From the NCBI GenBank assembly GCA_945903885.1, contig CAMDPB010000079.1, forward strand, positions 1-5,882: a stretch of DNA of 5,882 nt, in the 5' to 3' direction. Origin of the DNA: Candidatus Finniella inopinata (GTDB taxonomy: Bacteria; Pseudomonadota; Alphaproteobacteria; Paracaedibacterales; CAITNM01). This document shows positions 1 through 4,951 of the stretch, piece by piece. Under the pieces are notes generated by a model that was not told the origin of the DNA, searched no databases, and worked only from the letters and a program-made list of their open reading frames with translations. The number at the start of each line of letters is the position of its first letter. Positions within the stretch are counted from its first letter, which is position 1. The translations under genes were made by a program, and so were the position numbers.

Positions 1-708
1 AAACCAGTCGTAGTTTTTGCCTTCATCTAGCATAATTTGTAAAGCAGAAACCCAAATTATTAGTAAGGTAAGCCCAATAAAATCAATTTTATTTTTGATA
101 ATGACTGATTCAAATCGACGCAATAGTTTCAACAAAACAGCACCGCAAACCAATGCTAAAGGGATATTAATGAAGAAAATGTAACCCCACCCCCAATTAT
201 CGCAAATATATCCGCCAACCACAGGCCCCATAACTGGCGCAACAAGAGTTGTCATAGCCCACAATCCCAAGGCTGTACCTCTTTTTTCTTTGGGAAAAAT
301 TTGCATAAGTAAAGTTTGAGAAAGAGGCATTAATGGTCCCCCTGCTAATCCTTGAAAGACCCGACCTGCAACAAGCATACCGAGGCTATTGGCGAACCCA
401 CACATTGCTGAAAACACCCCAAATAGCATCATGCAGGTTGTAAAAACGCGCAGCGTGCCAAAACGGCTAGCAAGCCACCCGGTTAAGGGTACACAGATGG
501 CTTCAGCGACTGCGTAAGAAGTAATGACATAGGTGCCCTCGGATAAGGAAACCGCCAAACCACCTGCAATGTTCGATACAGAAACATTTGCAATGGTCAT
601 ATCAAGCACAACAATAAAATTAGAAAATGCTAGTAAGATCGCAGCAATAATTAGCTTAGCACCGGTTAAAGGCTGGACGGATTCTAATTTTGTTGGCTGA
701 GCACTCAT
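1..708 (-). CDS. emrB: EmrB-like DHA2-family multidrug MFS transporter, N-terminal part (cut by window edge)
   Basis: Inner-membrane drug:proton antiporter subunit of an EmrAB-type efflux pump. The frame is open from the ATG at 708 to the left edge, giving 236 codons, about half of a usual protein of roughly 510 residues. Visible signatures: LDMTIANVSV in TM1 (residues 35-44, the DHA2 'LDxTIVNVA' motif), motif A as GWLASRFGTLRVF (77-89), GRVFQGLAGG with the TM4 arginine at 116, antiporter motif C as APVMGPVVGGYI (157-168), and WGWGYIFFINIP (172-183). The last residues read LDEGKNYDWF, resembling the segment after TM6 in EmrB. The start overlaps the emrA stop by 4 bases (ATGA), which suggests translational coupling; no strong Shine-Dalgarno is visible. 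Drug specificity cannot be read from sequence. The C-terminal half lies outside the window, so its intactness is unknown. Confidence 0.93.
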   Translation of the reverse strand, partial: MSAQPTKLESVQPLTGAKLIIAAILLAFSNFIVVLDMTIANVSVSNIAGGLAVSLSEGTYVITSYAVAEAICVPLTGWLASRFGTLRVFTTCMMLFGVFSAMCGFANSLGMLVAGRVFQGLAGGPLMPLSQTLLMQIFPKEKRGTALGLWAMTTLVAPVMGPVVGGYICDNWGWGYIFFINIPLALVCGAVLLKLLRRFESVIIKNKIDFIGLTLLIIWVSALQIMLDEGKNYDWF

Positions 709-1616
709 TTTTTGTAATCTGAAACATCAATATCAACTTGCATTGACAAGCCAACTTGTAACGGGTGATTTTTTAATTCCTCTGAATCAAGCTCAATTCT
801 AACCGGTAAGCGTTGGACAACTTTAATCCAATTCCCAGTTGCGTTCTGTGCCGGAATAATAGCGAAAGCTGATCCTGTACCACCTGCAATACCAACAACT
901 TTTCCGTGATAAATTACAGATGAACCATAAAAATCTGCTGTAAGTTTAACAAGCTGCCCTATGCGAACTTTGCGTAGCTGAACTTCTTTAAAGTTAGCAT
1001 TTACATGCATTGTTTGCATAGGCACCACTGACATTAATGCCATTCCCGATTGCACACGCTGACCTAATTGCACCTGACGTTTTGCAATAACTCCATCGAT
1101 TGGCGAAAGAACAGTTGTGCGATCAAAATCAACTTGCGCTTGCTCAAGGGAAATTTTAGCAATATCAAATACAGCTTGTGCTGCCTTAAAAGCATTTTTA
1201 GCATTGCTTACTTCTTCTGCGGAAACAGAGCCTGACTTAGTGAGCGCTTGTCTGCGGTCAGAAATCAGTTTTGTGCGATCAAGGTCTGCTTGAGCTTTAC
1301 TAAGGTCAGCTTTAGCGCGCGCAAGCACAAGACGTGCATCTGTATCATCGATATTAACTAATACATCACCAGCATTTACAACACTGGTACCTTTATAATG
1401 AATTGCTTTCACAATGCCACCAACTAGTGAAGTAACCTGAGCAATTTCTGCGCCTACATAAGCATTGTCAGTGGTTACATGCTTTGAACTGACAAAGAAG
1501 TAATAAACAGAAAAAACAAAAGCCATTAAAAAAACACACAACCCAAGCAAAACAAATAAACTTTTTCGTTTGTTGTCTTTATCAATTTTTACGTAATCAA
1601 ACAATTTATTTTTCAT
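705..1616 (-). CDS. emrA: EmrA/HlyD-family membrane fusion protein of multidrug efflux pump
   Basis: Periplasmic adaptor that links the EmrB transporter to an outer-membrane TolC-type channel. The 303-residue protein has a basic cytoplasmic N-terminus, one membrane anchor at about 19-43, the TTDNAYV hallmark at 48-54, a first half-lipoyl segment (about 56-93, with GDVLVNID), an alpha-helical hairpin rich in Ala, Lys and Asp (about 95-165), a second half-lipoyl segment with SPIDGVIAKRQVQLGQRV (171-188), and a beta-barrel part ending in the EmrA-type stretch NATGNWIKVVQRLPVRIEL (258-276). It is shorter than E. coli EmrA (390 residues), mostly because of a short hairpin. AAGGA 6 bases before the ATG supports the start. 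It lies 55 bp downstream of the FlhF-like gene on the same strand and overlaps emrB by 4 bases. No outer-membrane factor gene is in the window. Confidence 0.95.
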   Translation of the reverse strand: MKNKLFDYVKIDKDNKRKSLFVLLGLCVFLMAFVFSVYYFFVSSKHVTTDNAYVGAEIAQVTSLVGGIVKAIHYKGTSVVNAGDVLVNIDDTDARLVLARAKADLSKAQADLDRTKLISDRRQALTKSGSVSAEEVSNAKNAFKAAQAVFDIAKISLEQAQVDFDRTTVLSPIDGVIAKRQVQLGQRVQSGMALMSVVPMQTMHVNANFKEVQLRKVRIGQLVKLTADFYGSSVIYHGKVVGIAGGTGSAFAIIPAQNATGNWIKVVQRLPVRIELDSEELKNHPLQVGLSMQVDIDVSDYKK

Positions 1617-1622
1617 TAATTT

Positions 1623-1627
1623 TCCTT
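1623..1627 (-). promoter_or_regulatory. Shine-Dalgarno of emrA
   Basis: Reads AAGGA on the minus strand, 6 bases before the emrA ATG. It is the clearest ribosome binding site among the minus-strand genes and fixes the emrA start. Confidence 0.7.
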
Positions 1628-1671
1628 GGTACTAACATTAGAATATCAATTATCTTTATAAACTAGTTACT
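1628..1671 (-). promoter_or_regulatory. Possible weak promoter region for emrAB
   Basis: The gap between the FlhF-like gene's stop and emrA is AT-rich. On the minus strand it contains TATAAA (1660-1655) and GATAAT (1654-1649), either of which could be a -10 element, but no convincing -35 hexamer sits 16-18 bases upstream. No terminator hairpin is visible, so read-through from the upstream gene is equally possible. Confidence 0.2.
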
Positions 1672-2676
1672 CTAATAACCAGCATGAGAATGATAAACTG
1701 GATCACTTCCAGTGTCTGCTATTTCTGTACCAGTCAATGCATTAAGTAGCTTTGAAGCATTTAAATACTGTAAATTTTCACTCAAGTTTGGAGAACCATT
1801 AACCATGGCAATAGGCACTTCTGAAGCCCAAGCTAAACGTATAGGCAAGCTTAACGATCCCGCCACATCAAGCTTACTTAAAATTATATGCCGCACTCCA
1901 AATTTTTTGATAAAATTTGCGTAATCGGGCGATAAACTCACGCAACCATCGCATGGAACGATCAGAACAGGATCAAAAATAAGTTTTTGCGAATAAGCAA
2001 GCAGCCAATTTAAATCTTCTGAATTTCTTAAATTTACTCCTTGTGTATCAATTAATTTAATTACGTTTGTTTGGTTTTTAATGTTTTCTTGTAAACTTTT
2101 CCATCCTTCTTTACCAAAGTGATAGGGCACATCTAGCTTATTTGCATAAGCCTGTAGCAACCCCTGCCCTGACGTTTTCATGATATCAATGTTATAAATT
2201 TCAACGGCTCGATCGCTAGCTTTTAAAAGTGCTGCAACCTTTGCTAAAATTTGTGTTTTCCCCACCCCAAAAGATCCTAAAAACACAACGGGCTTTAAAC
2301 ATAAAATTTTGCGTATCCATTGAGGCTCAAAATTCAGACATTCCGATAAAGATTCAGCAATATTAATTCCAGTAAGTGTCAAATAGGGAGACAGACATTT
2401 TAACCAAAAGTCTTGAAAATCTTGACCAAGATAGTGTTCAGTGCATATTTCTTCAACCATTCTGATGGCTGATAAAGGATTATCAATACGATTTTTTTCA
2501 GATTTTCTAAGTGATGGAACCAAAATAGGCTCCTCTCCATCAAAAAGAGCTACTGTAACGCGTACTTGGTTATTAATTTCTTCAGTGCGCTCTATAGCGA
2601 CATCTTCTCCAAAGCGCTTTTTGACTTCCTGAAGAGCCTCATTTAAGGTGGGAGCCGTAATTGTAATTTTTTGCAT
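1672..2676 (-). CDS. flhF: FlhF-like SRP-family GTPase, divergent
   Basis: FlhF is the third SRP-type GTPase (with Ffh and FtsY) and helps set the site and number of polar flagella at the inner membrane. The 334-residue protein begins with the FlhF-type N-terminal motif TAPTLNEALQEVKKRFGEDV (7-26). It has a helical linker region (about 65-125) and an NG-type GTPase domain: P-loop GSFGVGKT (134-141), the Walker B/G3 segment IDTQG (209-213), the base-specificity motif SKLD (267-270), and the closing-loop stretch VNGSPNLSENL (292-302). Several normally conserved residues differ: the G2 region (FlhF 'DTYRxxAxEQL') reads DIMKTSGQGLL (164-174), and DTAGR reads DTQGV. Catalysis may therefore be reduced. 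It is shorter than many FlhF proteins (often 350 residues or more). The Shine-Dalgarno is weak. No other flagellar gene is adjacent, so the flagellar role is inferred from family only; another SRP-type GTPase role is possible. Confidence 0.8.
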   Translation of the reverse strand: MQKITITAPTLNEALQEVKKRFGEDVAIERTEEINNQVRVTVALFDGEEPILVPSLRKSEKNRIDNPLSAIRMVEEICTEHYLGQDFQDFWLKCLSPYLTLTGINIAESLSECLNFEPQWIRKILCLKPVVFLGSFGVGKTQILAKVAALLKASDRAVEIYNIDIMKTSGQGLLQAYANKLDVPYHFGKEGWKSLQENIKNQTNVIKLIDTQGVNLRNSEDLNWLLAYSQKLIFDPVLIVPCDGCVSLSPDYANFIKKFGVRHIILSKLDVAGSLSLPIRLAWASEVPIAMVNGSPNLSENLQYLNASKLLNALTGTEIADTGSDPVYHSHAGY

Positions 2677-2741
2677 ATGTAAACCGAAATTTTACTGATT
2701 GTGAATTATCATGATATTAGATTAAGTGTAAGAGTTATCGG
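2677..2741. promoter_or_regulatory. Divergent intergenic region with a 10-bp palindrome
   Basis: These 65 bp lie between the starts of the FlhF-like gene and the complex I subunit gene, so promoters for both directions should sit here or overlap the coding starts. The perfect palindrome TATCATGATA occurs at 2707-2716. A loose plus-strand -10 (TATTAG, 2715-2720) is visible, but -35 matches are poor. AAGAG at 2730-2734 is a modest Shine-Dalgarno, 7 bases before the ATG at 2742. Confidence 0.35.
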
Positions 2742-3104
2742 ATGAGTTTTACAATACGTTTGCTAATTTGGTTTAAAGGTAAATTTGTGGGATGCGATAG
2801 TTATGGCAATCGCTACTACGAGGAGAAGCGTAATCAAAGCTCTAATGCTAGAAAACCCAGACGCTGGGTTATTTATCAAGGAAACCATGAAGCAAGCAAG
2901 GTTACACCAGAATGGCATGCTTGGCTACATTATCGCGCTGATCAACCATTACAAGGGCAAGTCTATGCATGGCAAAAGCCTTACCAACCTAACTTTACTG
3001 GCACCCAAAAAGCTTACAAACCAGAAACTATTAAAAATGGAAAAGTAATCAAACTAACAACTAAAGTGAAGCGATCATACGAACCTTGGAAACCTAATGA
3101 ATGA
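2742..3104 (+). CDS. NADH:ubiquinone oxidoreductase accessory subunit, NDUFA12/B17.2 family
   Basis: Small accessory subunit of respiratory complex I, found in alphaproteobacteria and, as NDUFA12, in mitochondria; it is a peripheral component not involved directly in electron transfer. The 120-residue protein shows two family hallmarks: VGCDSYGNRYYEEK (16-29, family pattern VGxDxxGNxYYE) and RRWVIYQGNHEASKVTPEWHAWLHY (40-64). A basic, low-complexity C-terminal tail follows (about 85-120), as is common in bacterial members. Length fits the bacterial family. The ATG at 2742 is preceded by AAGAG at a 7-base spacing. Its last 8 bases overlap the start of the downstream pseudouridine synthase gene, so the two are very likely cotranscribed. 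This gene gives the strongest taxonomic signal in the window. Confidence 0.93.
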   Translation: MSFTIRLLIWFKGKFVGCDSYGNRYYEEKRNQSSNARKPRRWVIYQGNHEASKVTPEWHAWLHYRADQPLQGQVYAWQKPYQPNFTGTQKAYKPETIKNGKVIKLTTKVKRSYEPWKPNE

Positions 3105-4059
3105 AAAATATTACGAAATAGTGGTAGAAGAACATCACCACGACCTTCGGCTAGATAAATTTTTAAGCCTTACCACACCTCTCAGTCGAACTCGTATTCA
3201 AGACTTATTAAAGAACAATGCCATCAGAGTAGAACCATTAAAACCATTTGATGCAAATACAAAAGCCAAAACAAATGAACGGTATTTTGTTACTGTGCCA
3301 GCTGCAACTGAGGCTGACCCACAACCCCAAGACATTCCTTTAGATGTTTTATTCGAAGATGAGCACCTTTTAGTCCTTAACAAACCAACAGATTTTGTTG
3401 TTCACCCTGCTCCTGGTCATTATGACGGAACTTTAGTTAATGCATTATTGCACCACTGTGGGACAAGTTTATCTGGCATTGGTGGTGTCAAACGCCCAGG
3501 CATTATTCATCGATTAGACAAAGATACAAGCGGAATCCTTGTGGTAGCCAAAACTGATGCAGCTCATCATGGGTTGTCACAACAATTTCATGACCGTGAA
3601 GAACAACTGACAAAAATATATTGGGCTATTGTGTTGGGGCGTCCTTACCCTACTTCAGGCATGATTGATGCACCGATTGGCCGGCATCCTAAAGACCGGC
3701 AAAAAATGGCGGTAATCCCAAATGGTAAATCCGCCCAAACTAGCTACAAAGTCTTAAAAGTTTTCACTTCATCAAAAGACCCGCAAAGCCAAATTAGCCT
3801 AGTCGAATGCCAGCTACACACTGGAAGAACGCATCAAATTCGTGTGCATTTACAGCACATTGGCATACCGGTTATTGGTGATGAGGTTTATGGAAAGAAA
3901 CCAAAAAAAGGCTTGTGGCCTGAAGATATCTACGTATTTCCAAGGCAAGCACTACATGCTTATTCCTTATCATTTATGCACCCAGTTTTGCTAAAGCAGC
4001 TGTCCTTTCAGGCACCTTTGGCAAGTGATATGGAACAATTATTAGAAGCATTTACATAA
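3097..4059 (+). CDS. rluD: RluA/RluD-family 23S rRNA pseudouridine synthase
   Basis: Converts specific uridines to pseudouridine in RNA. The domain order of E. coli RluD (helix 69 of 23S rRNA, positions 1911, 1915 and 1917) matches: an N-terminal S4 RNA-binding domain (LRLDKFLSLTTPLSRTRIQD, 17-36) followed by the catalytic domain. The catalytic motif GIIHRLDKDTSGILVVAKTD spans 135-154, with the expected nucleophilic aspartate at D141. Other conserved segments are VLNKPTDFVVHPAPGH (93-108), the GRTHQIRVHLQHIGIPVIGD stretch near residues 243-262, and the C-terminal LHAYSLSFMHP. At 320 residues it is full length. The start overlaps the preceding gene by 8 bases, with only a short GGA 6 bases before the ATG, so coupling to upstream translation is likely. 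RluD rather than RluC is assigned from the overall pattern and is not certain. Confidence 0.9.
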   Translation: MNEKYYEIVVEEHHHDLRLDKFLSLTTPLSRTRIQDLLKNNAIRVEPLKPFDANTKAKTNERYFVTVPAATEADPQPQDIPLDVLFEDEHLLVLNKPTDFVVHPAPGHYDGTLVNALLHHCGTSLSGIGGVKRPGIIHRLDKDTSGILVVAKTDAAHHGLSQQFHDREEQLTKIYWAIVLGRPYPTSGMIDAPIGRHPKDRQKMAVIPNGKSAQTSYKVLKVFTSSKDPQSQISLVECQLHTGRTHQIRVHLQHIGIPVIGDEVYGKKPKKGLWPEDIYVFPRQALHAYSLSFMHPVLLKQLSFQAPLASDMEQLLEAFT

Positions 4060-4100
4060 ATAATTATTTAAATATTGTTTGTATAAGAATTATTGCGACA

Positions 4101-4109
4101 TTTAACTAA
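4101..4109 (+). repeat. Candidate target-site duplication, left copy
   Basis: TTTAACTAA here against TTTAATTAA at 4857-4865: 8 of 9 bases match in direct orientation, and IS1 elements typically duplicate 8-9 bp. The copies overlap the outer bases of the inverted repeat and are close to palindromic, so this could be coincidence. The mismatch would mean decay since insertion. Confidence 0.4.
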
Positions 4110-4119
4110 AGAACGATAA
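4107..4119 (+). repeat. Terminal inverted repeat of the IS (transposase 3' side)
   Basis: TAAAGAACGATAA, an exact 13-base reverse-complement match to 4848-4860. Beyond it the ends match only partly (GAAGGGGG here against AGTGGTAT at the other end). Confidence 0.8.
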
Positions 4120-4138
4120 GAAGGGGGTGATTGGTTTT

Positions 4139-4818
4139 TCAAGATTTTCCTTCGATTGAAGATCGGTGAAATATATCAAGCAAAGCATCAACCATTACTA
4201 AACTTCTTGATGCCACTTTAGACCGGCGATGAAACCGTGCAACTCTATGTCTTATATCAGAGTTAGTTGCCTCAATGGGCAAGGTCAGGTCCTTTCCTAC
4301 AAAATGCCTTTCTTCAGATAAAACTCGATAAAACCCACCCCGCTCATCTGTTACAAATGTGCATTTTCCGGTATCAACTTCTTGCACGAGCTTTCTAAGG
4401 CAGGCATCAGAACGAGCGCCCAAGTGTCGTCCAACAGGCGCACGCGATACCCCATCAATGGCTCTCCACAACCAAATAGTGTTTTTTTTCCATTCACAAA
4501 ATGCCAGAACTCGTCAATCATGACGACCTCCGCCTCGTTAATTTTGTCCGGCGGATTAATTTGTGCAGCTGCGGATCTTACCCATTTTAAAACAGCAACA
4601 GTGCTGACGTTAAAAAGTCTAGCAATGTTACCCATAGAAACTCCGCAATATCCATACATAACTATGGCAAAAGACTTTAGTGCAGGATTGACGCCCCTTA
4701 CTTTTGTTGCTGTGAATTGACAGCCACAATCTTTACATTTGTAGCGCTGCAATCCTCTAACATGGCCTGATTTTACGAATGATGTTGATGCGCATTTTTT
4801 ACAATTTAATTCTGTCAT
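4139..4818 (-). CDS. IS1-family transposase in two frames, joined by a -1 frameshift
   Basis: DDE-type transposase that moves the element. The upstream frame (from 4818) encodes a zinc-finger-like N-terminus with C6, C9, C28 and C31, a helix-turn-helix (about 58-81, SMGNIARLFNVSTVAVLKWV) and IDEFWHFVNGKK with catalytic D102. The rest of the catalytic domain lies in the -1 frame: WLWRAIDGVSRAPVG, then TDERGGFY with D158 and LPIEATNSDIRHR with E183. A shift within the A-run at 4489-4482 gives a continuous 226-residue protein with D-D(24)E spacing as in IS1. Without a shift the frame runs on to a 155-residue product that lacks D158 and E183. The start at 4818 is preferred over an ATG at 4830 because GGGGGGA lies just before it. 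Either this is programmed frameshifting as in IS1, or a one-base indel has inactivated a formerly single-frame transposase; the sequence alone does not decide. Confidence 0.85.
4482..4489 (-). other. A8 slippery site where the two transposase frames join
   Basis: The minus strand reads GGA AAA AAA ACA in the upstream frame. The heptamer A AAA AAA allows both tRNAs to slip back one base and still pair fully, after which the ribosome reads AAC ACT ATT TGG into the catalytic-domain frame. IS1 itself uses an A-rich slippery site (A AAA AAC) for -1 frameshifting. The same run is also a hotspot for replication indels and sequencing errors. Confidence 0.55.
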
Positions 4819-4821
4819 GAT

Positions 4822-4828
4822 TCCCCCC
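4822..4828 (-). promoter_or_regulatory. Purine-rich ribosome binding site of the transposase
   Basis: Reads GGGGGGA on the minus strand, 3 bases before the ATG at 4818. The spacing is short to the last base, but the G-run gives room for pairing at a usual distance. It is the reason for preferring the internal start over the ATG at 4830, which overlaps this site. Confidence 0.45.
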
Positions 4829-4847
4829 ATAACAAAATTATACCACT

Positions 4848-4860
4848 TTATCGTTCTTTA
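4848..4860 (-). repeat. Terminal inverted repeat of the IS (transposase 5' side)
   Basis: Reads TAAAGAACGATAA on the minus strand and pairs exactly with 4107-4119. It lies 29 bases before the preferred transposase start at 4818. Confidence 0.8.
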
Positions 4861-4865
4861 ATTAA
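4857..4865 (+). repeat. Candidate target-site duplication, right copy
   Basis: TTTAATTAA, a one-mismatch direct match to 4101-4109 on the other side of the IS. See the left copy for the ambiguity about exact element ends. Confidence 0.4.
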
Positions 4866-4951
4866 GCGTCTCGAATTATGTAAATTAACGTTTTGTTTAT
4901 ATTATTGTATTACGATTGAGGCTGAAGATAATAGTACAAAATTTTGTCACG
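4866..4951 (+). promoter_or_regulatory. Short AT-rich leader upstream of the repeat-protein gene
   Basis: This stretch links the IS end to the ATG at 4952. TATATT at 4898-4903 could serve as a -10 element, but no good -35 is present at the right distance. There is no Shine-Dalgarno-like sequence within 15 bases of the ATG. If the IS inserted here, any promoter further upstream has been moved away by about 0.75 kb. Confidence 0.2.

Larger units (their letters stand above)
4107..4860 (-). mobile_element. IS1-family insertion sequence, about 0.75 kb
   Basis: The element carries one transposase locus on the minus strand and is bounded by a perfect 13-bp inverted repeat, TAAAGAACGATAA, at both ends. 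Length (about 745-755 bp) and the transposase type fit the IS1 family. Exact ends are ambiguous because the outer bases of the inverted repeat are also part of an AT-rich palindromic target: the element could instead run from 4110 or 4111 to 4856 with a direct repeat outside. By eye the interior looks somewhat more GC-rich than the flanking genes. It sits between rluD and the repeat-protein gene. Confidence 0.85.

Noticed and set aside
2785..3048. Plus-strand open frame of 87 codons overlapping the complex I subunit
   Set aside because: It is an out-of-frame overlap; the other frame carries the NDUFA12 family motifs.
4057..4070. TAAATAATTATTTA palindrome at the rluD stop as a terminator
   Set aside because: It is all A and T, so the hairpin would be very unstable, and no clean T-run follows.
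4382..4720. Plus-strand open frame of 112 codons inside the IS
   Set aside because: It lies opposite the transposase, which has clear zinc-finger, HTH and DDE signatures, and it resembles no known protein.
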